Source: Lumbricus rubellus
Lineage: Eukaryota; Annelida; Clitellata; Crassiclitellata; Lumbricidae
Length of the DNA: 64,000 nt
Assembly (NCBI GenBank): GCA_945859605.1
Contig: OX243814.1
Coordinates: 35,082,952-35,146,951, forward strand
Direction: 5' to 3'
The translations under genes and the position numbers were made by a program. Under the pieces are notes generated by a model that ran no database searches, was not told where the DNA came from, and saw only the letters and a program-made list of their open reading frames with translations. Positions 12,325 through 37,750 of the stretch are shown here, piece by piece. The first letter of the stretch is position 1, and each line of letters opens with the position of its first letter.

Positions 12325-12494
12325 CATGGGCGGAGTTTGGTTTCCGTTCTTAGGGGGGCTAACCCCGAGTCTGGGCCTTCTTAGAAGGGCTAATCCCGAA
12401 AAAATGATACCATTTTCATGGTAAAAAAGTTGAATCTGGGCCTTCTTGGGGGGGGGGCTTAGCCCCCCCTAGCCCCTGATAAACTCCGCCCATG
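12325..12494. mobile_element. 170-bp hAT-like MITE
   Basis: The ends CATGGGCGGAGTTT and AAACTCCGCCCATG are perfect inverses, flanked by a perfect 8-bp duplication, gagtgaac (12317-12324 and 12495-12502). A relative in the opposite orientation lies at 40193-40357. Confidence 0.93.
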
Positions 12495-12502
12495 GAGTGA
12501 AC

Positions 12503-13537
12503 TATGCAAAAATGATTGTACCAATGCTTGTCCAATTATAGACTAATGATAGTCCATGTAATATCATGGCCTACACTGATGCAATGTAACCAGAGGCATC
12601 TTACCTTTCATCACCATAATTACACAGCTGTGGTGGGGACAGCCTGATCCACTATGAACGAATATCACATCCTGAACTGTAAATTTTTAAAATTTCAAAT
12701 AGGGGGGAGTGTGGGGAAGGGCTACTTCATTTGAGCCACTTTGCATTTGAGCATATAGCTAGGCTTAGGCCTACTCATAAATTCCTTTTTTTACTTGCAC
12801 TTAACGTGACATCACATTGAAGCCTGACACTTGAATAGAATTCTAGAAAAGATATCAACAACAAATAGAGCAAATAGCCTACTAATTGTAATTGGTAAAT
12901 CATTCGAAATCGGAAAGTCGATCGCGGGAACAAGATATCGATACCTAGATCGATATATAGTTAAGCTTATAGATCGATAGCGATGGATCGAACCATAAAC
13001 TTCTAAAGCGCCACTCACAAGCAAAGCGCAGGCACTGACTCGAATCAGATGGTTGTCCAAAGGATGGTGATCCGAGTCCGGTTTCCAGACGATTAGGGGA
13101 AGGAGTGGATGCTAATTAAGGTGGCCGGGTGTCATTTTTGTCCGATAATTGGAAGGTGAAACATCAGGTGAGCTGGGTAACAGCTTTAAATTTAAACTGG
13201 AAAACCTGAGGAGGTGATACTGTGATAGATAGCGCAATTTGGGGAAGATGATGGTCGAAGTAATTATTTACGCTGTGATAATAATCATTCACAATAGGCC
13301 TATTAAGCCTATTGAGCACGTAGGCTACATTAACATCAAAGGCAAGATAGGCTATCTCCTCTTTTCTACGAATTGATTTTATTTGTATAATTAGGCTACT
13401 TACATGCGTTGCACGGTTGCACCTTATTAAGCCTATAATAGTGATTCAAAACAGGATAAATATTACCAATTAACCTGAGTTTGAAAATGAAAGAGGATGT
13501 AGGCCTACACACGCTTCGCGCCGTAGGCTATAACCAA
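12503..13537. other. Intergenic, no gene seen
   Basis: AT-rich sequence upstream of the HEPN/TIR gene. A cluster of atcgat/gatcga motifs lies at about 12900-13000. The unseen 5' exon and promoter of the HEPN/TIR gene should lie here, but I cannot place them. Confidence 0.4.
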
Positions 13538-13546
13538 GGCCATAAC

Positions 13547-14223
13547 ACAGTATAAATAATTAACAGTACGTCGATTTCGGATCTCGCAGTCGTCAGAATA
13601 AGTGACGAGATTTAAAGCCCCACCCACTGTTATCCGCCATTTTCGCAGCAATAAACTCCATAAGCAAATTACAGTTACTTTCAATTCTATGGTACAAACT
13701 ACAAATTTCGGTTTCCGGCAGCCGCCATATTAGTCGGGATTCATTAAAAGAACTGCAATGTACTGCCCGGAAAAAATTTGCTACAAGCTGGAAATAACAA
13801 ATAATGAAAGATAAGAAAATAATATATCCAAAAAGTGAGCCCGAGCCTCTGAGATCTCCTGCTAACTCATTTTATTAGAGAAATTTGAGGGCATTAAATC
13901 AATGGCATTTTTACTATACGGCTTAATCTCGAAGCCGGGTTGCATTAAAAGAACTGCAATGTACTACGCGGAAAAAGTCGCAACAGGCTGGAAATAACAA
14001 ATAATTAAAGTTATAATAATAATATATTTTTAAAAATGGTCCCCAGCAACTCAACTCTCACTCTGGGTTATTTTATAAAGAGAATTGTTATGGTGTACTA
14101 TTAATAGCAATATACGATGCAAATGCTGGTCTATTGCTACCAAGATGGAGGCTGACACGTCACCAAAAAAAGTTGGCAACAGGCAGCCATCCGGGTAGAC
14201 CTACTGGTAATTATTTATACTGT
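13547..14223 (+). mobile_element. 677-bp TIR element, copy A of an inverted pair
   Basis: The ends are acagtataaataatta(a/c)cagta and its inverse, flanked by the 9-bp duplication ggccataac (13538-13546 and 14224-14232). A segment with 'attaaaagaactgcaatgta' and 'gctggaaataacaaataat' occurs twice inside (about 13743-13820 and 13944-14010), so the element is a partial dimer. No transposase frame is present. Confidence 0.88.
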
Positions 14224-14432
14224 GGCCATAACCAAAGATCTTAGAGTCGTAGGCTATAATAACATCTTTGCTAAAACCACAAAATGATGGCAATAACCAG
14301 TACCGGCTTCAAATTTCAGCGGGTCGCGTCAAGGTCATGAGGACCATTCAACAGGTCGAAGAAACTAAAATTACAGACGATATTAAACATTTAAAAGAAT
14401 TTTGGTAGAGAAACGCTGCCTTTGGTCATAAC

Positions 14433-15110
14433 ACAGTATAAATAATTACCAGTAGGTCTACCCGGATGGCTGCCTGTTGCCAACTTTTTTTTGGTGACGT
14501 GGTCAGCCTCCATCTTGGTAGCAATAAACCAGCATTTGCATCGTATATTGCTATTAATAGTACACCATAACAATTCTCTTTATAAAATAACCCAGAGTGA
14601 GAGTTGAGTTGCTGGGGACCATTTTTTAAAATATATTATTATTATAACTTTAATTATTTGTTATTTCCAGCCTGTTGCGACTTTTTCCGCGTAGTACATT
14701 GCAGTTCTTTTAATGCAACCCGGGTTCGAGATTAAGCCGTATAGTAAAAATGCCATTGATTTAATGCCCTCAAATTTCTCTAATAAAATGAGTTAGCAGG
14801 AGATCTCAGAGGCTCGGGCTCACTTTTTGGATATATTATTTTCTTATCTTTCATTATTTGTTATTTCCAGCTTGTAGCAAATTTTTCCGGGCAGTACATT
14901 GCAGTTCTTTTAATGAATCCCGACTAATATGGCGGCTGCCGGAAACCGAAATTTGTAGTTTGTACCATAGAATTGAAAGTAACTGTAATTTGCTTATGGA
15001 GTTTATTGCTGCGAAAATGGCGGATGACAGTGGGTGGGGCTTTAAATCTCGTCACTTATTCTGACGACTGCGAGATCCGAAATCGACGTACTGTTAATTA
15101 TTTATACTGT
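14433..15110 (-). mobile_element. 678-bp TIR element, copy B of an inverted pair
   Basis: Almost exactly the reverse complement of 13547-14223, one base longer. Its own flanks are ggtcataac (14424-14432) and ggtcataat (15111-15119), an 8-of-9 duplication. About 209 bp separate the copies, so single strands could fold into a long hairpin. Confidence 0.88.
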
Positions 15111-15378
15111 GGTCATAATGCAGATCTAATATTATTGTGATGCAAGTTCCATGTTGGTGCCATAGATTTATGATAGTTATATCTGTGGGTTGTGCAGCTT
15201 TTGTTTAGAGTTCGATGGTGTTTGATGGACTATCCTGAAGCCACATGAACCGTTGATTTTAGTTGATTTTTAAGAATACGGTTTCTATTCGTCTATTTTT
15301 TTATTGCGTAAAACTTTGAATTGCCGACGAAGTATGTTTTGCTTTATAAATTATATACTGTTACAAATGATGCACTGG

Positions 15379-16461
15379 CTAATAAATATTCTGTGACGTT
15401 TGATTGCTATATTGAAATATCTGCGGACTTTTGCCGTACGTGGTAACCTGTGGTCCAGACAGTCGCACTGTAACGGCCTGCTGCCCCCTCGTAAGAAAAC
15501 CACGTGACCTTGGGTCCCACCCCTGGTAATGCTCTTCAGCCTCCCAAGTGGTAGGGGCCCGCCCTAGGATTTCAAACGAGGCGCCGCACTGTTGAAGGGG
15601 TTCTCTGTCGTCAGATAATTCTACAGGTCCATCTAAGTAGGTAAGATCTATGGGACCCATCGCTTTCCCTGTGGTAAAGTCGTAGATTAGGGTTGGGTCT
15701 TCCACCTCAGGACTGGGATATCTCTTATCGGTACCAGGAATGGCTTCGGTCGAGTGGCGACATATGTCAGCGGTCCTCGGTCTGAGGACGACGGCTTCCC
15801 CTAGCGGAAGTCCGTCTGGGTTCAAATCCCCTTCAACAGATTGTTTAAATCCCCAATCCTTAAGTGCGATCGACCCTTCGGTAAAATCCCAGACTGGCTG
15901 CCCGTACTCCAAACAATATGGCTGCCAACGAATGCAATAAAATTAGAGCGCGACCATCGACGACATTGTTTATCAATTCAGCTTCAATTTCAGCAGAATG
16001 ACTGCACTAACCCTAAAACTAACCCTAACCGACCCTCACGACGCCTAACCTGAGCCCTAACCGACCCTCACGTTGCGATGTCGTCTATAGGTCGCGCTCT
16101 AATTTTATTGCATTCGTTAACGGCCATATTGTTTGGAGTACGGGCAGCCAGTCTGGGATTTTACCGACCCTTCCCTTCTCTTTTCCTGCATTACCTCACC
16201 TTCCTCTCGGGAAAGACTATCCTGATGGTGTTGCCCCTGCATCTGGCTTATTTCCTCACTAAGGCTCTTGAATTGGGACTCATGTCGTTCCATGAACTTC
16301 CCCAGGGTTTCTGAGACAGTTAGTAAAAGTTCCCCCACTTGTTTACCCCTTGCTTCTAACTGATCAAGTCTGTCAGGGGTTACTCCCTTCTCCCCCTCAG
16401 TTATGTATTCCTCTAAATCTTCATCAGAGTGATCCTCAGACCTTATAGAAGTTTCCATCAT
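15379..16461 (-). pseudogene. Unknown ORF interrupted by a transposon
   Basis: A minus-strand ORF starts at ATG 16461. It has an acidic, coiled-coil-like N-terminal part (heptad-like spacing in about residues 30-75) and runs to the edge of the element at 15880-16165. Beyond the element the same frame resumes and stays open to the stop at 15379. Without the insertion and one 8-bp duplication the two parts share one frame, about 277 residues in all. I recognise no domain. A short intron-poor ORF among transposons suggests a gag-like or other element-encoded protein, but a host gene is possible. As it stands the frame is broken. Confidence 0.55.
15880..16165. mobile_element. 286-bp MITE with about 78-bp TIRs
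   Basis: The inverted repeats begin ggtaaaatcccagactggct and match for about 78 bases with a few changes. The perfect 8-bp duplication gacccttc flanks the element (15872-15879 and 16166-16173). The centre carries accctaac-rich sequence and 'gaccctcacg' twice, matching the centre of the element near 44.1 kb. It splits an otherwise open frame on the minus strand. Confidence 0.9.
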
Positions 16462-16479
16462 TTAGGCTACTGATTTATT

Positions 16480-17225
16480 AACGTCTGATTTGATATATTT
16501 AATTAAACAATTCAACTAATTATCACTGACAAACATGGCTGACAATTAACATTCGTGATTAGGCCTAAACATTGTTCTTCACAAAGAGTTCAGTGTCTTT
16601 TAACTCCAACGAAATTAAAGCAAATAATCAACCAGCGTGCCTAACCTTGTTTCTAGTAATCACGGTCGATTATTAACACTATGATAATCAATTACATTCC
16701 GGTTCGATTTGTATCGACCGTTATTCAGCATCAACAAAAGTTTCAATTCTTATCATCAGTTATCAATTATTATCATCAGTTTCAATTAATTAACTTTAAT
16801 TGATTTCGGATTCTGTTATGGAGCAATTAGATTATTTTATACTTCCCTTCCTTTCCGTGCAATTTTGAGTCACTCTCGAATTCGAATATGAAAAGAAGAT
16901 CGGATAATTCTTGCCCGGGTATAATTATTTGTCGTCAAGATATTCACGAAGAATATGGCATCAGCAATGACAATCGTGTTATTTCGATCACTTCAGAAAG
17001 AAAACCACACTCGTCTGAATCAGCACACGATTCGACGGACACGGAAGAAATTATACCAGTCGCAAACGGTGCCAAAACCCGTTGCTTAGTCAACAATATC
17101 TTCTTACTCATACAGTCAGGCAATCAGCCACGTATTTAGTATTTTCAGACCAAAAATACATGCAAATTCTTGTCTTCACGAGCCGACCTCTTACCCTGAT
17201 GAAAACCTGAGATCGACTGCGCTTT
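16480..17225. other. Intergenic, no gene supported
   Basis: AT-rich, with runs such as 'ttatcatcagt' near 16740-16790. A plus-strand frame at 16888-17139 (83 residues) has no recognisable similarity and no splice context that I could use. Confidence 0.35.
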
Positions 17226-17229
17226 TCGG

Positions 17230-17400
17230 CGGTTGCAGCGGTCACGTGGGCCGTATTGGCCAATCAGCGACAACAGCGCAAAAGCGGTCGTCGAACGCAA
17301 ACCTCGGCCTCTGATAGGACGGACAAACTACTCTGATTGGCTATCACAAAGGATTCAAAACCCGTGTAGAAGCCTCGTACAGTAGTTTCCTACCGAACAT
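17230..17400 (+). promoter_or_regulatory. Likely SNUPN promoter: CCAAT boxes and E-box
   Basis: A GC-richer stretch directly upstream of SNUPN. It has the E-box gtCACGTGg (17241-17249), the double inverted CCAAT ATTGGCCAAT (17255-17264), and a further ATTGG at 17336-17340. I see no TATA box. CCAAT pairs bound by NF-Y are common in housekeeping promoters; binding here is inferred. Confidence 0.55.
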
Positions 17401-17481
17401 GGCTCCGGCCTTCGCAAAAATATCACTTCTATGTGATGATCTAAAAATAGAACCGCGATATCTAATAAAACCAATTAGCAA
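17399..17481 (+). other. Candidate first exon of SNUPN
   Basis: It ends at a strong donor (A|GTAAGT, GT at 17482). It may be 5' UTR. However, an ATG at 17399 opens a frame that runs through the donor and joins in phase with the exon at 17608, giving 28 extra residues ahead of the canonical methionine. Confidence 0.45.
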
Positions 17482-17608
17482 GTAAGTACGCTGAGCGGCC
17501 TTACAAGACGTTAAATTGTAGCGACCTTATAGGACGTTACAGCACTGGTGGAAATGTTCAATTTAGCAACTTTAAAATTTTAAGATCTGTTGACGATTTT
17601 TATACAGA

Positions 17609-20600
17609 ATGGAGGAACTCACAGCAGCGTTCTGCAGCAGCTTCCAAGTTACAAAGGAACCGAACAGCACAGTCTCCCCACATCCACGCTTTGGGATGTA
17701 TAAGATGAAGTCTGAGGTTTCAAATCAAGAGAGAAGACGGAACCAGATACTGCAACTACAAAAAGAGTGAGAAATTCGACTGTTTATGTATCTTACGGAA
17801 TTAGCAGCTTATATGAACATTGCATTACGGTGTGTACATGGTTTAACTTCGCATTTTTACTTCATGCTCAAGGCATGCATATGTAAACTGAAGTAATGCA
17901 TATATACCTGAACGATCTTTACTGTAGTACTGATTTCATTGTGAAGAGAATTTTAGTATTCGATTGTGTCTTGAAGACTTGCAATTGTGATCTCTTCAAT
18001 AAAACTTGCATTTTCATTTGGATGTATTGTTTAGAAAGCGATACGACGCAATAAAACACGTGCGATGTTTAACAGAGGATGTTTGGGAGGATGAGGAGGA
18101 ATTCGATGGGGATGAAGAGGACAAAGAGAGGATCGAGGAGGAAGCAGAAGCCATGGAGGTGGAGGTCCGTTGGAGAAGACCTGGACGCCATTACAGAAAC
18201 CAGGTACTTTTGTTTTGGATTGCACGATATCTCATTATTAACACATTGACTGCCTACGCCCTACGCGCCACGTTAAATGACTGGCTGTACTACGAGTTAA
18301 CTCGTAGTAGGCGGTCAACATGTTAAAAGACCTTTATGAATTACTGAGTTATGCATTAATCATGTTGAGTTCTTATCATGTTGCATTAATCATGTTGCAT
18401 TAATCATGTTAAGTTCTTATCACTATTCAATCTATGAATTGATGAATCTGAATTGGCTGGGTCGTGTCTTTACTTGCTAAACTTTTGCTTCATTATTATA
18501 GTACTTTGAAAGTCATTGTTTATCATTAAAGTATTTGTGTGTTTTAGGGATCGTTGGCTGCTTTGAATTGCAAATTATTTAATTGCTCAAGCTAACCATG
18601 ATCTATCGTGATGTTTACATTTTATATTTTATTATGATCTTCAGTTGGTGGCAATCGTGTGATTGTCACTCACTGTTTGATTGTCACTCATTATTTGATT
18701 GTCACCCACCATTTGATTGCAACTCACCATTTGATTGTCACCCACCGTTTGTTTGTCTCATTGTTTGATTTTCAATAAGAAAATATTAAGACTCTTAAGA
18801 GGACTAAGTAGTTTATTTAATTCACGTTAAAATTTTCAAATGCTTCACCAGACATTGGTTTTGCTTTACGCTGTGATTTCTTTCAGTTAATGCTTTCGGA
18901 ATGGATGCTGGAAGTTCCTGAAAGCTTTGCTACGAACTATTTGATGGTTCCATGTCCTGTTGGCAGACGAAATCTAGTCGTTACGTCCAGGGTAAGTAGA
19001 AACTGAACGGTGGTTGGGTTTTATAGAGAACTGTCAGTTATTTATCCTCCAGACTTGAGGCAGCTACCGAGGAATTTTATTAAGGCATGTAACTGATCTT
19101 GATCAGTGTAGATTGCCTTAATTTTTTTATTCCTTTTAATAACTTGAACATGGTGATGATGATGATGATGATGACGACGACGATGAGGAAAAACAATATT
19201 GATTTTTATATTGTACCATTGCATGACAGAGGCCAGAGAAAAGGTGCTATGAGTAAAAAATCAATTAGTGGTTTTTTCCATCTTAAGGTTAGGCCCATCC
19301 ATTCAGTATTTGTGCAGAAATCTGCAAAAATTAGCTCCTCCGTGTACACAGAACTTTGCACTTTGTACACCCGCACCTAGGTACGTATGCTTTACGCACC
19401 ACAAATCCTAATGGATTTTACATTAGAGGTGTTTAATTGCATTTAGTTCTGTTTGAGATATTTCCTACAGATTTTCAAATTTTTTAAATATTCTGGCTTT
19501 AACTTTTTTTAAATTTTCCTACAATATTTGCCGGTTTTTTTACAAGCTAAACACATCAACTATGAGCCGAACTCAGCAGGAATATTATTCAGGAATGGAA
19601 GACACACATGTCATTTTAGTCTTCTCTCTTGTACGAACTTACAACGTTAACATTCACCAGAAACAATATCACTACCACAGAGTTATGAAAGGTAGTTAAC
19701 CCTTTAATGCCGAGATGGTAATAAGTGGAATGGAAAATCCTAGATACCCTCTGGCATTAAAGGGTTAATTCTATGTGTTTTTATTTGGTTGTGTTGATTG
19801 AAGTTTCCTGCGATTGTTGATTAAGGGAGTGACGCGGGCGTACGCCAAGAACGGTCGTGTGGTGAAAACGTTCCAGTCGATACTCCCGGGTGGCAGTCGG
19901 AGTACGCCGCAGTGGAAATCCGGTAAGTGGTCTGCTTAACCCTTTACCGACCGAGGCGTAGGATATCCCACACCATTTACTGCACTTTGGTCAGTAAAGG
20001 GTTTGATAATCCAATTCACCGTAGGATGCTGTTGCACTCGTTTCATGGAGGTGGGGGACATATTCTTTGTTGCACTCCATCTTACCTATGCCCAGTCTCT
20101 GGCGTTGAAGCGCATCGGGCTCTTCACTCTGCTATGAAGGGTTAACTCTTAGTTTCACGGGCTCATTTATCTGCTAGGTGATGCCAAGCTTTCTCAGTTA
20201 TAAGGCTATTTATCTGGAAGGTATCCCACTGCATAACTCTGTATTTTAGTCTAAGTATTTGAAATTGAGCAAATCAAATATTCTTGTTGAAAATGGCAAA
20301 CTTAACGTATTCCAGAAATCTGGACCAACCATAGCAAAGCTTTTATGCAGCACTAGAAGTTCGAACCGTAACCAGGTTACCTTGCATGGCAGAGCGAAGG
20401 AATCTACGACCTAGAATGGATAGCATAGTTTTTTTGTGAGCACCAGGTCAACTGTTTTTTGACATGAGCATTGCTTTGTGGCATCTTGACTAAAATTAAC
20501 CTTCATTTGCATTTCATTTTTTTTTAGAATCGACGATATTAGACTGCGTTTACGACGAAGTTTCGCGAACGTACTACGTCCTAGACATGATGTGTTGGAA

Positions 20601-22900
20601 GAAAACACCGATTTATGACAGCGAGGTAGTTTTTGCCGACCACATATTTCTTTCTTGCTTCTAAGAAAGCTTTTCGTTTGTTGATTGTTTGTTGATTTAT
20701 CTGCTGGAGAAACTTCCATGTAATTTTCAGTTGTGATATGTGTACATAATGTCTGATCTTTTTTTAAAGTGAGTGGATGGATATATGAAGTAGGCTATAT
20801 TCTAATCTAAACAGTTGATATGTGTTCCTTTTTGAGAATGCTGAATGTGTTTTGTTGTTCTATTTGTAAAGTTTTTTATGTTTTGTTGTTGTTGAGACAA
20901 GTTAATTAGAGACCATTGTTCACTAATTATTTTGAAATGGATGTACAATTCTATATTGCTTCTAACGCTTAACTGGAACGGTTTGATTGAATTAAAAAAG
21001 GAGTGGTTGATTTATTGTAATTCATATATTTTAGACTGAATTTCGTTTTTACTGGTTGCAAACGAAATTGGCTGAAGTCACAGAAGCTTCTGGAACTTCG
21101 GAAAATCTTTGCACGGTAAGTGACAAAGCGAAGAGAAGAATGATTACTGATTGAGGGTCTATTAAAACCATTGTAGTGGCTCAAAGTCAAAGTGGCTTAC
21201 AATAACTTACTGTCTAACTGCATTTTCCCCTGGTGGCTGACCATCCTCATATTCACATTTTGCTGTGACTGTGTGTGTGCAAACTGTGCATTACGAAAAT
21301 TAATTCGTTAATTAATAATAATAATAATAGTAGATTCATTAAAGGTAAGAAAGTAAAGTGGCACATGTTGTTTACGCATCTGTGTAACAAAACTATTAGA
21401 AAGTGTGATCTTGAGGTCTTGACCTTTATGCTAAGTTGATAACGTTAACATGGCTGGCCGGCAACATGGCATCTTTCTCTAAACTCATTTTCCAATCAGT
21501 TTAAAATGGAGGTGGAGTGATATTCCAGGTTTGTTGTCACTCTTTCTTCCAACATTATATCAGCAAAACCTTACAGTATGTAGTAAATGTACATTATAAC
21601 TTAAACCAATGATCCATCAGTGGGTAGAATGCCAATTGTTGTTTCGAGGAGATTTTGATGATATTACCAGAATTTGGTGATGGCCATTTTTGATTCATTC
21701 ATGCTTCAAATAAGAATCAAGTGTTTGAAATTAAGTATGTTTATATCGTTTCTCTTTCATATGGAATCGATTCAAAATGTTATGTGTCAGCCTCGGTAAT
21801 GTGAAGAATACACGTTTGTATCATTGAAGCTGGATTTAACACTTTGAAATGTTTGATAATTAATTTAGCTGTTTAACCCTTAATGACGAGCTGCATAACA
21901 TTGCATAGGTGTCTCATACATTTTAGTAGATGCTTGGCATTAAATGGTTAAGCTTGGATTTTTTCCCATGGAATTTGCTTTTTTAAATCTAAAAACTAAA
22001 TTGGATATTTTGTGTTTTTCAGTATCGGTTTGTACCACTGAAGAATTTCTCTTGTGACACGGAAACAATTCAGAACTTGATGAATGAGCCTCTTCACATG
22101 AATGTACGTAGAATCTTGGCATATTTTACATTGTCACAACTGTTTAAATCAATTTAACGCGGTCATATTTTATTCGCTTAGCGCTTCTTTTTCCTAGCTT
22201 TTGTAGCATCCTACCTGCTACACATCTGTGTTAGGATTGCTTCCTTGTGGAGAAACTGGAGATGTCTATTAGATCCGACTCCCATTTATTTATGCGAATT
22301 CTGTTGATCTGTTTTCATACGGTTGGTTGCCACGCGATGCCCCCATTCATGGTGACTCACTTGCCAAACGAGTTCCTTTACCCCACCTGCCGAGCATACT
22401 TGCTGTCAGTTCCATTTGCTGCTAAGACTGCATTTTCCAACTCAGCCTGCATTGTCAGCATTCCTTGAATGGACGCTATATAAATATACTTGATTGGTGG
22501 ACTGATTGTCTTGATTGTTATTGTTCTTCTGTAGTTGGATGGACTTCTGTTCTACCACAAGCAAGCCCATTACACGTTTGGTACAACACCGTTGGTTGTG
22601 TGGCTGAAGGCCTACATGCTGCCAGAAATACTCACTGTTCAAGTGCCTGACAGTTGCCTTGCGGAGACGCCGTCAACGTACGGTAATTTCCAACAGCATA
22701 TAGAAGCAGTACGACAGAAACAAATGGACGACGAGAAACGAGAATCTGAGCGAAACGAGAGACGGAAGAAAATGTCGTTGGAAGAAAATGGCTGTGACTC
22801 TAATCATGCCGCTATGGACAGTCAACAGACGACGGAGAATGACTTGCTGATGCAGAATGGCGACAATCTTGCTGTCGTTTCGGACGTAACGTCGAACTGA
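17609..22900 (+). CDS. SNUPN: Snurportin-1 (m3G-cap snRNP import adaptor)
   Basis: Eight coding exons: 17609-17766, 18035-18203, 18887-18991, 19826-19922, 20528-20625, 21035-21115, 22023-22103 and 22535-22900. Phases join to 384 residues (human about 360). Snurportin binds the trimethylguanosine cap of snRNAs and links spliceosomal snRNPs to importin beta for nuclear import. The N-terminus [12 protein letters not shown] matches human MEELSQALASSF and begins the importin-beta-binding region. Residues about 65-100 are strongly acidic. The cap-binding domain contains LMLSEW (W115), [33 protein letters not shown] and TPLVVW (W286); W115 and W286 correspond to the two cap-stacking tryptophans of the human protein. 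The tail is long and hydrophilic. Introns hold several TTAA-flanked palindromic elements. Start choice follows the human protein; an upstream in-frame ATG exists. Confidence 0.95.
18242..18322. mobile_element. TTAA-flanked palindromic element (81 bp)
   Basis: Inverted ends acacattgactgcctacg and gtaggcggtcaacatgt lie between TTAA at 18238-18241 and 18323-18326, in SNUPN intron 3. It is a diverged member of the family seen at 19700 and 28097. Confidence 0.6.
19700..19764. mobile_element. 65-bp TTAA palindromic MITE, piggyBac-like
   Basis: CCCTTTAATGCC and its inverse GGCATTAAAGGG are flanked by TTAA on both sides (19696-19699 and 19765-19768). A TTAA target with CCCTTT ends is the piggyBac pattern; that assignment is inference. 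It lies in SNUPN intron 4. Confidence 0.7.
19940..20000. mobile_element. Diverged TTAA palindromic MITE
   Basis: ccctttaccgaccgag pairs with ctttggtcagtaaaggg. The left flank is TTAA; the right flank has become TTTG. It begins only about 14 bases past a SNUPN donor site. A further half-copy (tgaagggttaa) ends near 20144. Confidence 0.55.
21877..21947. mobile_element. Diverged TTAA palindromic MITE
   Basis: cccttaatgacgag and ttggcattaaatgg lie between TTAA at 21873-21876 and 21948-21951, about 70 bases ahead of a SNUPN acceptor. Confidence 0.55.
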
Positions 22901-24700
22901 TGTTGGGTCGGATCTCGGATTGCTACTGCAGATTTTATGCTGATTTTAAAGAAGCTTCGTGACATGTTGAATTTTATAGTTTTTTAATTTGATTTTGAGG
23001 CAATCTTGAAAGTTTGAAAGTATCAAAAAATTACCTCTCGGTTTCTAACAATTTACGTAGTTAAGCGATAATGGTTTTCCGAATTCAGTTCTAAAACTTT
23101 CGCCATAAAGTTGGCTGTGCTTGATCCTGTGCTCTTTCCGGTTTTAGTGGTTTGCTTAAACTTTACTGCACGGAATCAGAGTTTAATCGTTCCTATTTAG
23201 CGATAGTCTTGGAATTTGCTCATCATTTGCTGCTGTTGTTTCCAGTTGGCTCTCCTTTTTTAATTACTGGCTTCATTACAGTCATGTAAACCTTGCATTG
23301 TGTTAAGCAGATATAATTAAAAATCTGTTGCAGTGAAAGAATAATCTAGAATTTTAAACTTTTAAGGATCTGACAAGAGGAATAAATAAATGCGTTGTTA
23401 AAATTTTTTTTTTTGCTATTGACAAAAAGTACTGTTATTAATTTTTAATCTTGACAGCAGTTAGTGTTACCTTGAGACATAAAGCAGTGGTGCTTGCAAA
23501 TACAGTTATAATACTTTTGCTATTAAAAATGCATTTTTACAGTGTTGTTGGCAACTTTGTTATAAAGCAGCTTGATATTCTGGTGCTTGGGTCAAAGGTT
23601 GCAGTCAGCTTTAATAGTGGTTTCTAATGTAATGAAAAACAGCAATTCAAATAAATTGCCATGTGTTCAGTGTTTATTTGATGACTTTGTGCAACACTCA
23701 AATCCATAATTTTGAATCCTTATTGCTGAAGATTCAGAGAACTTTACAAGATGTGTTCAAAGCAGCTACTTCATTTTCATTCATGGTTTCTTAGGATCTC
23801 CCTTGTGAGATGATTGTAGTAGTAGCAGGGCGTTTTTTAGCGTGCACAAAATGTGCAATTGTAGAAGTGCTTCTGTACAGTTAAAACTGGCAAAATGGTC
23901 TTTGTCCTTCAATTGAAAGTAATTTACCATGGAGGATTGGAAAGGTAAGAAGGTGTTGTGCAGTTCTAAAAATTCCTTAAAACAGCCCTGAGTAGTATTA
24001 GCCATTTATTGACAGAGCATCAACCAAATACGAAATTACCAATCTATATAAACTCAATAATTTAATAAGCTTCATTTTGCTGATACTGGATAGGACTTTA
24101 TAGAGAAAAGACAGATTTTCTTTATTAGTCCAGGAAAAATTAATCCACCAGTTCGTCATGAAGGAGGAAGTGATTATTTCTTAGATCTGTTTATTCACAA
24201 CGAAGTCAGAAAGTTACAGAACAAAAAATTAAATACAGAGAGATGCAGAACTAGAGTACCAGGCATAATTTTATGTGACAATCAATTCTGTTATCTAATA
24301 TGTATTCACACACCTGGTAAAATTATGGCCTCCCTGCTACACTGGTCTCAAAGGATGTGAAAGTCTTCGCAGGCTACCGCCTGCAGCAGTGGTCCTCCGC
24401 CAAGCCGACTAGTATTTCAACTGTTGCGGCACAGTCCTGCATGCCCTGTAGGCCCTAAACACGACCATCTGAATCTGATCTCGATGGTCACGCCTAAAGG
24501 TCTCGCAGTCTTGACCAGCCGACGGTAGGACTTTGAGGAATTTGTATATGACGTCATGAAGTATTAAGTCTACAAACAGTATGTACTCTGTGTTACTATT
24601 TTTAGCGTTTTGGTCCCTGGTGGTGGAAGACCTGTAAACATCGCTACGTACTATCGTTGGTTACTTCCTTTAAAATTGATTTACGGAGATTATTATTTAA
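22901..24700. other. SNUPN 3' UTR and SNUPN-KDM2 intergenic region
   Basis: The SNUPN 3' UTR probably ends after an AATAAA near 23650. The rest is AT-rich with no supported gene. The KDM2 promoter should lie just before 24700; I see no TATA box or clear core element there. Confidence 0.5.
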
Positions 24701-24710
24701 CTAATTAGCA

Positions 24711-37750
<13,040 letters not shown>

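Noticed and set aside
16008..16070. ccctaaccctaac-like repeats suggesting telomeric sequence
   Set aside because: Only a few imperfect units occur, inside a MITE, and related sequence sits in another MITE near 44.1 kb.
18242..19764. Short spaced palindromic repeats resembling a CRISPR array
   Set aside because: This is eukaryotic DNA. The copies are irregularly spaced and each is flanked by TTAA, as mobile elements are.
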